In this document: positions 1-6,799 of the stretch, in pieces
Numbering within the stretch: the stretch's first letter is position 1
Layout of the letters: the number at the start of each line of letters is the position of its first letter
Translations under genes and position numbers: made by a program
Assembly (NCBI GenBank): GCA_002423465.1
Contig: DIWG01000085.1
Coordinates: forward strand, 1 to 12,701
Direction: 5' to 3'
DNA length: 12,701 bases
Origin: Syntrophaceae bacterium UBA6112
GTDB taxonomy: Bacteria > Desulfobacterota > Syntrophia > Syntrophales > UBA5619
The notes under the pieces: generated by a model
Seen by the model: the letters and a program-made list of their open reading frames with translations, nothing else
The model's database searches: none
Told to the model about the DNA's origin: nothing

Positions 1-61
1 CCGCAATGGCATCCACCCATGGAATGAATTTTTTAATGGTTTTGTTTTCTGTATCGTTCAT
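1..61 (-). CDS. 5' end of an unidentified gene (partial)
   Basis: An ATG on the minus strand at 61-59 opens a frame that stays open to the window edge (20 codons). It begins MNDTENKTIKKFIPWVD. A possible Shine-Dalgarno sequence, GAGGT, lies about 10 bases upstream. A promoter-like sequence lies further upstream at 124-150, inside the 3' end of the preceding gene. The visible part is hydrophilic, lysine-rich and has no signal peptide, so a cytoplasmic protein is likely. Too little is visible to assign a family. The start is inferred from the start codon, Shine-Dalgarno and promoter arrangement only. Confidence 0.45.
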   Translation of the reverse strand, partial: MNDTENKTIKKFIPWVDAIA

Positions 62-96
62 AAAGCGATAACCTCATGGTTCATTCGCGAGAGAAC

Positions 97-1503
97 TTAT
101 AATAATTTATACTGAGGAAGAAAATTATAATATATATAAAATATTGTCAAGGATTTTTTTATTTTCCGTGCTTTCGCCTTTCTGAGACGAGATGTGGACC
201 AAGGGATGGTGAATCCGGCCAGGTAGAGGGCCGGAACATACAGGAGTATCGCCAGGGGGCCGAAATAGATCAGCACCCGCAGCACGGATTGCGTGAAGAA
301 GCCTCCAATCGCCAGAACGCCATAGATGCCCAGGGTGGCAAGATGCCCGAGGGCGAGCCATGCGGTCGATTTTGATAACAGGCCTTCTCTGCAGGGTGCG
401 GCCCCTTTCCAGAGGAGCACCCCTCCCGGAATCAGGAAATACCAGCCGATGGGCCAGAAGACCCAAAGATTGGCATTGTGGTACACCACCGTATGATCGG
501 AAAAGGCCCAGGCCAGGACCAGGTACAGGCCGAACAGCCCGGAGATCGCTCCCCAAACGGCCAGGACCAGGCCGAAAATCCGGACGCCCGCTTTCCGGAA
601 CGGGGTCTTCAGATGCAGAGCCAGGCCCAGCAGCGCCGGAATCCCCAGGAGCAGCACCAAGACCACATAGCCGTTCACAGGCGAATTCACGGGATCGGGA
701 TGAGAGGTCAGGATCGTCGTGCCGGAAAGAAGCTTTTCACCCGCCCGCGGCCGGCCGTCGTCGTCATATGCGGGCATCGAGAGCAGATATTCCCGCAGCT
801 TCAGGGGAACGAACATCTCCTCCCACTGTGAGATGCCGCGGTCGACCTCGCGATTGAGGAGCACGTCCTGGCCCATGGCCAGGATCGGTGCCGAGGCGTT
901 GTGCGCCATGACCTTGTCCCGGAAAGTGGCGCCGCTCTCCTTCCCCTGGAAGCGTGCGGCAATCTTCCCGCCAAGGACCCGGTCGATGAAATCGCGCGGC
1001 CTGGTCGAACAGTTGTCGGTAAAAAAGAGATAGCGGTAATAGCGTCGGTCCGGCTGCGCCGCGCGGTTCAGCTCCAGAAGGAGGGCCGCCTTCTGTTTGT
1101 CCGTCAGATTGAGCTTCTCCTGCACGAGCCACCGCTGTTCGATATCGGATATCTCGACCTGGAGGCGGGTGTTTGTAATATCGAGATAGTAGGGCAGAAG
1201 GCCGCGCAGGAACTTCAGGGTGAAACCGGGCGTGTCGAAGTCGAATGCCCCCCAGTTGTAGGAGATGTCCAGACAGTTGGAGGGGTCGACGACGCGGATC
1301 ATTGTGTGGCCGTATTTCGTATAGACGTCGGCGCCGGCCCCGCGTGTCAGAAAATAGATCTCGACTTTGCCGACATTCGCAGGCATGGGCGGGATGAAGC
1401 TCGCGCTTGCCCAGGAAAAGGCGGGGTGGGCCAGCAGGAAGAGCAAGGCCCAGAAGCAGGCGCGACTATAGGCGAGGGACCTTATGGCGCCGGGAAAAAT
1501 CAT
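97..1503 (-). CDS. DUF4105 (Lnb N-terminal-like) protein with C-terminal membrane segments
   Basis: This 468-residue protein starts with a signal peptide or anchor (hydrophobic residues about 16-35, ending ASA). Residues about 45-235 resemble the DUF4105/Lnb N-terminal periplasmic domain: a YGHT segment with His66, YNWGAFDF at 82-89, and NCST with Cys165. His66 and Cys165 could form a thiol-hydrolase-type pair, but that is inference; the family has no settled reaction. About five hydrophobic segments follow (roughly 278-298, 307-336, 347-368, 379-403, 406-432), so the N-terminal domain should face the periplasm with the rest in the inner membrane. The ATG follows an AGAGG Shine-Dalgarno. The last ~25 residues are encoded by AT-rich DNA unlike the rest and are rich in Lys, Tyr, Ile and Phe; the original stop may have been lost. 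It lies 101 bp downstream of the tandem hydrolase, with a palindrome between them. Confidence 0.8.
   Translation of the reverse strand: MIFPGAIRSLAYSRACFWALLFLLAHPAFSWASASFIPPMPANVGKVEIYFLTRGAGADVYTKYGHTMIRVVDPSNCLDISYNWGAFDFDTPGFTLKFLRGLLPYYLDITNTRLQVEISDIEQRWLVQEKLNLTDKQKAALLLELNRAAQPDRRYYRYLFFTDNCSTRPRDFIDRVLGGKIAARFQGKESGATFRDKVMAHNASAPILAMGQDVLLNREVDRGISQWEEMFVPLKLREYLLSMPAYDDDGRPRAGEKLLSGTTILTSHPDPVNSPVNGYVVLVLLLGIPALLGLALHLKTPFRKAGVRIFGLVLAVWGAISGLFGLYLVLAWAFSDHTVVYHNANLWVFWPIGWYFLIPGGVLLWKGAAPCREGLLSKSTAWLALGHLATLGIYGVLAIGGFFTQSVLRVLIYFGPLAILLYVPALYLAGFTIPWSTSRLRKAKARKIKKSLTIFYIYYNFLPQYKLL
124..150 (-). promoter_or_regulatory. Promoter-like sequence for the left-edge gene
   Basis: On the minus strand a perfect TTGACA (145-150) is followed by a perfect TATAAT (124-129). 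The spacer is 15 bp, shorter than the usual 16-18, so strength is uncertain. The site lies within the last codons of the DUF4105 gene, in a sharp AT-rich stretch, and points at the partial gene starting at 61. Confidence 0.4.
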
Positions 1504-1553
1504 CGATGCGAACCTCTCGCTTTGAAGCCTTGCTCTACTTGGCTGCCGGTTTC

Positions 1554-1609
1554 AATAATCCCACATTGCGCAATAGAAACCTGATCCTATTGCGTAATGT
1601 AGGATTATT
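1554..1609. repeat. 56-bp near-perfect palindrome, REP-like or terminator
   Basis: Arms 1554-1576 and 1587-1609 (23 bases each) are inverted repeats with two differences; in RNA from either strand one becomes a G-U pair and the other an A-C mismatch. The loop is 10 bases. The palindrome contains the TAA stop (1605-1607) of the tandem hydrolase, so the end of that gene is encoded by one arm. No clear U-run follows on the minus strand, so it is not a classic intrinsic terminator. A dispersed intergenic palindrome or an mRNA 3'-end stabiliser fits better. Confidence 0.7.
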
Positions 1610-3215
1610 TCGTCTCTCCAGATCCGGCCTCAAAACCGATCTGCGACAGGAATTTTTCGACCTCCGGGACCCAGATGGATCTTCCCTCGAAATGGGCAAA
1701 TAAACTGTGACCATCCTTTTTGAAGGGAGGAAGGGCGAGAAGTCTGGCCCGGCCGCCGCTCTTCTGATACTGCTCATAGGCGTCCCTGGCCGTAGACGGT
1801 GAGAAATAACTGTCGTTCTCCGTGTAAAACCAGAGGGAGGGAACGATTGTCGTTTTTGCGTAGTTGCCAAAGGCCTGGGCCATATCGATCTCCCACATGG
1901 CAATTCCGGTCCTTTTCAGACCGCCGGTAAAATTGATGATCCCTTTCACATCCGGATTGCCGAGGCTCCCGTAGGCCAGCGATGCCAAGCCGCCCCCGGA
2001 CTGCCCGACGAGAACGATGCGCTTGCCGTCCACATAGGGCTCCTTGCTCATGAAATCAATCGTCGCCTGAATATCTTTGGCGTCCTCCAGACCGAAAGCG
2101 GCGATATTCACCGTGGAGATATTCTTCTGGCCGCCCGATTTGCCGTAACCGCGCCGCATCGGGATGGCAACTGCAAAACCACGTTTCACGAATTCCTCAC
2201 TCTGCGAGCAGAACCGGCTCCGCGCCTTGACTTCCGATTCCAGAACCTTCTCGAAGGGAACGCCGTGACTGATGATCGCCAACGGAAACGGACCGGGACC
2301 GTCCGGCTTGAAGACGGTCGTTTGAATGGAGACCTCCCACCCAAAAACCCGGGTGGGAATCATGATCACCCGTTCATTCAGAAAAACCTTTTCATCTCCG
2401 GTACGGGGCATGGCAACTGTCCGCCCGGCCATCCAGTCGCCGATGGTCGCGACCACCTTCCCATCGAGTCCGAAAAGACCATGCTTGGTCCGGGATGCGC
2501 ATGGATTTTTGCCTTTGTCAGGCTCTCCGTCAGAAAACGTGAACAGGGTAAAAAGATATTTTTCGGCGATTTCCTTCGCCTCAATCACGGGAGAACTGCC
2601 GCAACTGTCCATCGTGTGATGCATCATCAAGACTGGCGTTTTCACGGCTGAATGGTCATAGGCATGCAACTGGCTGGTGTCCGCACCGGCCAAAATGACG
2701 CCATCCAGATCCCCGCCGATGTGTCCGGCGGCAAACAGAGCCGAAACACCGCCGCTCCCGCTGGTCGCAAAATAGATTTTACTTTTCGGATAGCGACCTC
2801 TCAGATCCTTCAGGACGGCTCTTAGATCATCGGCATGGTCACGGCCCTTCCGAAAGGTAACGTTGACGCCTTTGCTCCTGTCGGAGGGAACGTCGGGCAT
2901 TGCCACACCGATCCGACGTTCATGAAACAGCTTCGTGTTGCGGATGAATAAATTGGATTGAAGATCGTGCCTGATTTTTCCATCCAGGTTTTTAAGATTG
3001 ATCAGTCCGTTACCCCCGGGGATGACGAGGAAGATGGAAACGGGTTCCTGACTCTCAGGCACATCCAGCAGGTAGGACAGGGTAATGTTTGTCCCGCCCA
3101 GGACATCATGCCTGCTGGTCAGACCGATGACCTCCTGTTTCGCCCGCACAGTGACCGGAAGCAACAAAGAAATAATGATTAGCAGAAAGGCGGCAGAATA
3201 AATTCTCCCCTTCAT
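1605..3215 (-). CDS. Exported protein with two tandem alpha/beta-hydrolase domains
   Basis: This is a 536-residue protein counted from the ATG at 3215. It opens with a signal peptide or anchor: MKGR, then a long hydrophobic run ending near VRA at residue ~24. The first alpha/beta-hydrolase domain (about 35-255) has a nucleophile elbow TSGSGG with Ser154, a candidate acid Asp203 (HHTMDSC) and His245 (TKHG). The second domain (about 280-530) has GQSGGG with Ser406, Asp468 (ENDSYF) and His503 (KDGHS), and resembles dienelactone-hydrolase/acyl-peptidase-type esterases. Each half therefore appears to carry its own triad. The start is chosen at 3215 because GGGGGAG sits 6 bases upstream; the in-frame ATG at 3239 has no good ribosome site. 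It lies 26 bp behind the nitronate-monooxygenase-like gene and is probably co-transcribed. The substrate is unknown; a periplasmic esterase or peptidase is the most that can be said. Confidence 0.85.
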   Translation of the reverse strand: MKGRIYSAAFLLIIISLLLPVTVRAKQEVIGLTSRHDVLGGTNITLSYLLDVPESQEPVSIFLVIPGGNGLINLKNLDGKIRHDLQSNLFIRNTKLFHERRIGVAMPDVPSDRSKGVNVTFRKGRDHADDLRAVLKDLRGRYPKSKIYFATSGSGGVSALFAAGHIGGDLDGVILAGADTSQLHAYDHSAVKTPVLMMHHTMDSCGSSPVIEAKEIAEKYLFTLFTFSDGEPDKGKNPCASRTKHGLFGLDGKVVATIGDWMAGRTVAMPRTGDEKVFLNERVIMIPTRVFGWEVSIQTTVFKPDGPGPFPLAIISHGVPFEKVLESEVKARSRFCSQSEEFVKRGFAVAIPMRRGYGKSGGQKNISTVNIAAFGLEDAKDIQATIDFMSKEPYVDGKRIVLVGQSGGGLASLAYGSLGNPDVKGIINFTGGLKRTGIAMWEIDMAQAFGNYAKTTIVPSLWFYTENDSYFSPSTARDAYEQYQKSGGRARLLALPPFKKDGHSLFAHFEGRSIWVPEVEKFLSQIGFEAGSGETK

Positions 3216-3221
3216 GATGAT

Positions 3222-3228
3222 CTCCCCC
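3222..3228 (-). promoter_or_regulatory. Ribosome binding site fixing the tandem-hydrolase start
   Basis: GGGGGAG on the minus strand, 6 bases before the ATG at 3215. It decides between this start and the ATG 24 bases upstream. Confidence 0.6.
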
Positions 3229-3241
3229 GAGAGCCCCATTT

Positions 3242-4279
3242 TCAGACCAGTTGTCCGGCCAGCTTTTCCCGAACCTGCTTCGCATCGGCCACGATCCGCT
3301 CGATGACCTCCTTCACCGTCGGTTCGTCGCGAAGGAGGCCCGTCACCTGCCCCACGGGAAGGATCCCCTTCTGCAGGTCACCGTTCTCCGTCGCGAGGCG
3401 GAAGGCCTTGAAGCCGTTGGCCATGAAGGCGAGCTGCCGCGCGTTCTTCCAGCCGGAGGCCAGCACGCCGACGAAGAGTTTCAGGTAGGGCACGTGGAGC
3501 TGGGCCGCGATCTCCCGGGAATTGAAAAAGGCCGCAATGAGGTCAAGTCCCCGTCGCTCGGCTTTCTCCGCCGTATTGGTTTTCAGGACGCGGCACGGGA
3601 TCCCGTCGATCCGGGACGAGGCAAGGGTGTCGGTGATCCCCTTTTCGAGGGAGAGCCGCTTGAAGTTTGCATGGAGCGGGCTCTCTTTTGTCGTCATGAA
3701 GCGGGTTCCCATCGCGATCCCCTCCGCCCCCAGGGCCAGGGCCGCCGCCAGTCCCCGGCCGTCCGCGAATCCGCCCGCCGCGATGACGGGGATCTTCACC
3801 GCGTCCACCAGGCTCGGAACGAGGACGAGCGAAGTCACCGCCTCGCCGTGAGCCGCCGCTTCGTGGCCGGTCGCGATGACCCCGTCCGCGCCGTACTCCT
3901 CGGCCCGTTTCGCATGGCGGGCGTTGACCACGGTTGCGATCACTTTGCCGCCGTATTCGTGCGCCCCCTTCACGATCCAGTCGCCCTTACCCAGGGCGAA
4001 ATTGATGACCGGGACCTTCTCCGCAAGCATCACCTTCGCGTTTTCCACGGCGCCCGGGATGAGCAGCGTGGCGTTGCAGCCGAAGGGTTTGTCGGTCAGG
4101 CTGCGAATCTCCCGGATCGCCTGCCGCGTCTGTTCCGCATCCATCGGTCCGGTCGCGAGAATGCCCAGTCCCCCCGCATTGGAGACGGCCGCGACCATCT
4201 TGGGAACGCTGATCCAGCTCATCCCGGACAGAAGGATGGGGTATTCGATTCCGAAAAGTTCGGTAATGCGCGTTTTCAC
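3242..4279 (-). CDS. Nitronate monooxygenase / 2-nitropropane dioxygenase family FMN oxidoreductase
   Basis: This 345-residue protein is full length for the family. It begins ITELFGIEYPILLSGMSW, the typical first strand and FMN-contact region, followed by SNAGGLGILATG at 33-44. The segment ATGHEAAAHGE (136-146) corresponds to the conserved active-site region, with His144 the likely catalytic base. PVIAAGGFADGRGLAAALALG (164-184) followed by GIAMGTRF is the FMN-phosphate-binding part of the TIM barrel. Family members oxidise alkyl nitronates; relatives include the FabK enoyl-ACP reductase, and many genomic copies have no proven substrate, so FMN-dependent oxidoreductase is the safe call. It is soluble and cytoplasmic. 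Translation starts at GTG (4277-4279) with AGGAGG upstream. It leads the pair with the tandem hydrolase, 26 bp apart. Confidence 0.88.
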   Translation of the reverse strand: MKTRITELFGIEYPILLSGMSWISVPKMVAAVSNAGGLGILATGPMDAEQTRQAIREIRSLTDKPFGCNATLLIPGAVENAKVMLAEKVPVINFALGKGDWIVKGAHEYGGKVIATVVNARHAKRAEEYGADGVIATGHEAAAHGEAVTSLVLVPSLVDAVKIPVIAAGGFADGRGLAAALALGAEGIAMGTRFMTTKESPLHANFKRLSLEKGITDTLASSRIDGIPCRVLKTNTAEKAERRGLDLIAAFFNSREIAAQLHVPYLKLFVGVLASGWKNARQLAFMANGFKAFRLATENGDLQKGILPVGQVTGLLRDEPTVKEVIERIVADAKQVREKLAGQLV

Positions 4280-4285
4280 GGAGTT

Positions 4286-4291
4286 CCTCCT
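4286..4291 (-). promoter_or_regulatory. Ribosome binding site for the GTG-started oxidoreductase
   Basis: A perfect AGGAGG on the minus strand, 6 bases before the GTG start. It supports GTG as the true start codon; no ATG lies nearby in frame. Confidence 0.75.
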
Positions 4292-4327
4292 TTTATAGGG
4301 TCAGATCTTTTCCTTCAAAGGCGCGCC

Positions 4328-4342
4328 CGGAATCGGATTCCG
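4328..4342. promoter_or_regulatory. Small palindrome upstream of the oxidoreductase (possible operator)
   Basis: CGGAATCGGATTCCG consists of 6-bp perfect arms around a 3-base centre, 49-63 bp before the GTG start. The spacing would suit a dimeric regulator, but no convincing promoter was found beside it, so the role is a guess. Confidence 0.2.
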
Positions 4343-4370
4343 CAAGCAAGCATTGGAGATTTTGAGGGTT

Positions 4371-4423
4371 ATGGAAAAGGGGGACAGCACCCTGGAAACA
4401 GGGAGCTGTCCCTGCTTTTCCAT
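4371..4423. repeat. REP-like palindrome with GAAA loop, possible terminator
   Basis: The outer arms (4371-4388 and 4405-4423) match except for one inserted base and one mismatch. They are joined through A-A opposition to a perfect inner stem, CCCTG-GAAA-CAGGG (4390-4403). On the plus strand the loop is a GNRA tetraloop. The GGGACAGC/GCTGTCCC motif resembles dispersed palindromes that occur in many genomes, some linked to REP-associated tyrosine transposases; that link is recalled, not tested. It lies 50 bp after the acyl-CoA dehydrogenase stop, where on the minus strand the stem ends in CCCCCTTTT, so it could also end that transcript. Confidence 0.65.
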
Positions 4424-4473
4424 TCAAAATGTCCAGCGCGCGGAGGAATTCGGTTCCCGGCGCATGCCGGCGC

Positions 4474-5616
4474 TTACCGAGCCTGGAGGTAACGGCCGAT
4501 CGTCATGATCTCCGCCTCTTTCGTCCCCTCGTAGAGTTCGAGGATCTTGGCGTCGCGGTACCACTTCGAAACGGGGTACTCCTCGACATAGCCGTAACCC
4601 CCGTGGAGCTCGACGGCGTAGTTTGCGCAGAAGACGGCGGTCTGGCCGCCGAAGAACTTCGCCATCGCCGCCAGCGTATAGTCGGGGCGCCCCTCGTCGA
4701 TCAGCCAGGCCGCTTTGTAGACGAGTCCCCGCAGCGCCTCGATCTGGATCGCCATCTCGGTCAGCTTTTTCTGGGTGAGCTGGTAGGCGCCCAGCGGCTG
4801 CCCAAAGGCGGTCCTTTCCTTGACGTACTTGACGCTCGTCTCGAGGCAGGCCTCGGACAGGCCGAGCGCCTGGGCGGCGACCATGACGCGGGTCGTGTCG
4901 AAGAAGTGCATGAGTTCGCGGAAGCCGTGCCCCTCTTTTCCGACCAGGTTCGCCTGCGGAACGCGGACGTCCTCGAGGGCGATCTCGGCCGTGTCGCTCG
5001 CACGGATGCCCATCTTCCCGTGGATCTTGTTCCGGGTGACCCCTTTCGCGTCCGCCGGGATGATGATCAGGCTGAAGCTGTTGTGCTTCTTCTCCTCCGG
5101 ATTCGTGATGCACTGGGTCACCATGAAGTCGCAGACCGTGCCGTTGGTGATGAACATCTTGTTGCCGTTGATCACATAGTCGCCGCCGTCCTTGACGGCG
5201 CGCGTCTTGTAGCCGGCGACGTCGGTCCCGGCGTTGGGCTCCGTGAAGGCCCCGGCCGCGACCTTTTCTCCGGCGCAGACGGGCGGGAGCCAGGTCTTCT
5301 TCTGCTCCTCCGATCCGTACTGAAAGATCGCCTCACAGCCGAAGGTCGCCGCCGTGACGTTGAGGCCGATCCCCATGTCCACTTTCGAGAGTTCCTCGGT
5401 GATGATGGCGTTTCCCAGAATGCCCGCCCCGGCGCCGCCATACTCCTCCGGAAGCCAGGCGCCGACGAGGCCCTGGGCCGCCGCTTTCTTGCGGATCTCG
5501 GGCGTGTACTTCTCCCCCTCGTCGCACTCCTCGGAGACGGAAGTGAAAGTGGCCTTGGCAAACCGATAGGCCATGTCCTGCAACATCTTCTGTTCTTCGG
5601 TGAGTTCAAAATCCAT
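4474..5616 (-). CDS. Acyl-CoA dehydrogenase (FAD flavoprotein)
   Basis: This 380-residue protein has the normal length and full domain order of the acyl-CoA dehydrogenase family: helical N-terminal domain (1-~118), beta domain with FAD-binding signature GAFTEPNAGTD (122-132) and FITNG (155-159), then the C-terminal helical domain with RTAFGQPLG (268-276) and HGGYGYVEEYPVSKWYRDAK (338-357). Glu363 in LYEGT is at the position of the catalytic base of medium/short-chain and branched-chain enzymes. The reaction is alpha,beta-dehydrogenation of an acyl-CoA with electrons passed to ETF. Chain specificity cannot be read from sequence; butyryl-, glutaryl- and cyclic acyl-CoA dehydrogenases are all possible. 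GGAGG lies 9 bases before the ATG. It is 89 bp downstream of the hydroxyacyl-CoA dehydrogenase, in the same direction, and is probably in the same transcript. Confidence 0.95.
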   Translation of the reverse strand: MDFELTEEQKMLQDMAYRFAKATFTSVSEECDEGEKYTPEIRKKAAAQGLVGAWLPEEYGGAGAGILGNAIITEELSKVDMGIGLNVTAATFGCEAIFQYGSEEQKKTWLPPVCAGEKVAAGAFTEPNAGTDVAGYKTRAVKDGGDYVINGNKMFITNGTVCDFMVTQCITNPEEKKHNSFSLIIIPADAKGVTRNKIHGKMGIRASDTAEIALEDVRVPQANLVGKEGHGFRELMHFFDTTRVMVAAQALGLSEACLETSVKYVKERTAFGQPLGAYQLTQKKLTEMAIQIEALRGLVYKAAWLIDEGRPDYTLAAMAKFFGGQTAVFCANYAVELHGGYGYVEEYPVSKWYRDAKILELYEGTKEAEIMTIGRYLQAR

Positions 5617-5705
5617 GGTTTCTTTCCTCCATTCTCGTTGTAATTACCCTGAAAGACCCCCCGCCGGTGAAGATTTCCGGATGGGTATCGTCCATCCTCC
5701 CGTTC

Positions 5706-6563
5706 TTATTTCGCAGGGTACTCGTAAACCCCTTTGCCGGACTTCCGGCCGAGGCGTCCCGCCCGGACAAGCTGCACGAGGAGCGGCGCGGGGCGGTACT
5801 TGTCGCCCAACTCGCGGTGCAAACCCTCAATAACGTGGAGAAGGGTCTCGTTGCCGATCAGGTCCGCCAGCGCCAGCGGTCCGATGGGATGGTTGCAGCC
5901 AAGGACCATCCCCTTGTCGATGTCCTCGGCTGTTGCCAATCCCTCTCCCAGGACGAAAAAAGCTTCGTTAATCATCGAACACAGCACCCGGTTCACGACA
6001 AAGGCCGGGGCCTCCTTCACAACGATGCACTCCTTGCCGATCTTCTCCCCCCAGGCCCTCGCGATCGCCAGGGTCTCCTCCGACGTCTCGAAGCCGCGGA
6101 TGATCTCCAGGAGGCGCATCACCGGGACGGGGTTGAAAAAGTGGGTCCCGATAAAACGGTCCGGCCGCTTGGTGATCGCGGCCATCTCTGTGATGCTCAG
6201 ACCCGAGGTGTTCGTGAAGAAGAGGCAGTGCGCGGGAACGATCTCCTCCAGCTCCGCATAGACCTTCTTTTTAACCGCCATCACCTCGATGACCACCTCG
6301 ACGACCACATCGGCATCGGAGGCAGCCTCCTTCAGATCGACCGTCGGCCGGATTCTCTCGAGAAGGGCGTCCATTTCCGCCTGGGTCTTCTTTCCCTTCT
6401 GCACATCCCGGGTCAGGTTCTTCCGGATCATGTTCATCCCGCCGTCGATGAACCGCTGCTCGATGTCGCGCATCGCCACCTGAAATCCCGCCTGCGCGCA
6501 GACCTGCGCAATCCCGCTCCCCATCAACCCGGCGCCCAAGACACAAACCTTCCTGATTTCCAT
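5706..6563 (-). CDS. hbd: 3-hydroxyacyl-CoA (3-hydroxybutyryl-CoA) dehydrogenase
   Basis: This 285-residue protein matches the single-function short-chain 3-hydroxyacyl-CoA dehydrogenase in length. The N-terminal Rossmann fold starts VCVLGAGLMGSGIAQ, giving the NAD-binding GxGxxG at 10-15. The catalytic set is intact: Ser120 (TNTSGLSI), His141 (GTHFFNPVPVMRLLEI), Glu153 and Asn191 (VVNRVL). NHPIGPLALADLIG (224-237) is the C-terminal domain signature. It interconverts 3-hydroxyacyl-CoA and 3-ketoacyl-CoA with NAD(H). The ATG at 6563 is chosen because the Rossmann fold begins at residue 3 and GGAGGG lies 9 bases upstream, although the frame is open for a further ~800 bases. It is the first gene of a unit with the acyl-CoA dehydrogenase. 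No thiolase or enoyl-CoA hydratase is present here, so the rest of the cycle must be encoded elsewhere. Confidence 0.93.
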   Translation of the reverse strand: MEIRKVCVLGAGLMGSGIAQVCAQAGFQVAMRDIEQRFIDGGMNMIRKNLTRDVQKGKKTQAEMDALLERIRPTVDLKEAASDADVVVEVVIEVMAVKKKVYAELEEIVPAHCLFFTNTSGLSITEMAAITKRPDRFIGTHFFNPVPVMRLLEIIRGFETSEETLAIARAWGEKIGKECIVVKEAPAFVVNRVLCSMINEAFFVLGEGLATAEDIDKGMVLGCNHPIGPLALADLIGNETLLHVIEGLHRELGDKYRPAPLLVQLVRAGRLGRKSGKGVYEYPAK

Positions 6564-6572
6564 AACCAAATT

Positions 6573-6578
6573 CCCTCC
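6573..6578 (-). promoter_or_regulatory. Ribosome binding site fixing the hydroxyacyl-CoA dehydrogenase start
   Basis: GGAGGG on the minus strand, 9 bases before the ATG at 6563. It rules out upstream in-frame starts in a long open frame. Confidence 0.65.
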
Positions 6579-6769
6579 AATCGTAATTGCGGCCCAAAGC
6601 CGCATCGGTTCCGACAGGGAATGACCCTGTGCCGGTCGCCGCACCGCCCGAAATGATGCTTCTTCGGCGGCGGCCCTTGCGGGATCCATACCCTGCCCGT
6701 GTCGAATCATGCCGGACAGGCCGTCTCCGCGCTGCGCGGAAAACATCGGCCCGTCGTTTTTCCTTTTCG

Positions 6770-6799
6770 TTGTTAAATTGGAACCTGGTTTGGTATAGT
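6770..6799 (+). promoter_or_regulatory. Predicted promoter for the YacP-like gene
   Basis: TTGTTA (6770-6775), 18 bp spacer, TATAGT (6794-6799), preceded by TGG to give an extended -10 (TGGTATAGT). Transcription would start near 6806, leaving a ~110-nt leader before the ATG at 6918. Confidence 0.45.

Noticed and set aside
3216..3239. ATG at 3239 as start of the tandem hydrolase
   Set aside because: No Shine-Dalgarno, and it would put polar residues ahead of a normal signal peptide; the ATG at 3215 has GGGGGAG 6 bases upstream.
4291..4315. TATAAA just upstream of the GTG-started oxidoreductase as a promoter -10
   Set aside because: A start 6-7 bases downstream would fall inside the AGGAGG ribosome site, and the best -35 match has a spacer of only 15-16.
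3251..4492. Long plus-strand open frame (413 codons) opposite the FMN oxidoreductase
   Set aside because: It lies antisense to a clear family member; its translation is rich in Arg, His, Pro and Gly with no domain, typical of the mirror frame of a GC-rich gene.
4429..5643. Plus-strand open frame (404 codons) opposite the acyl-CoA dehydrogenase
   Set aside because: It covers a full-length acyl-CoA dehydrogenase on the other strand and shows only low-complexity charged and Leu-rich sequence; mirror frame.
5667..6656. Plus-strand open frame (329 codons) opposite the hydroxyacyl-CoA dehydrogenase
   Set aside because: Antisense to a gene with an intact catalytic set; no domain of its own.
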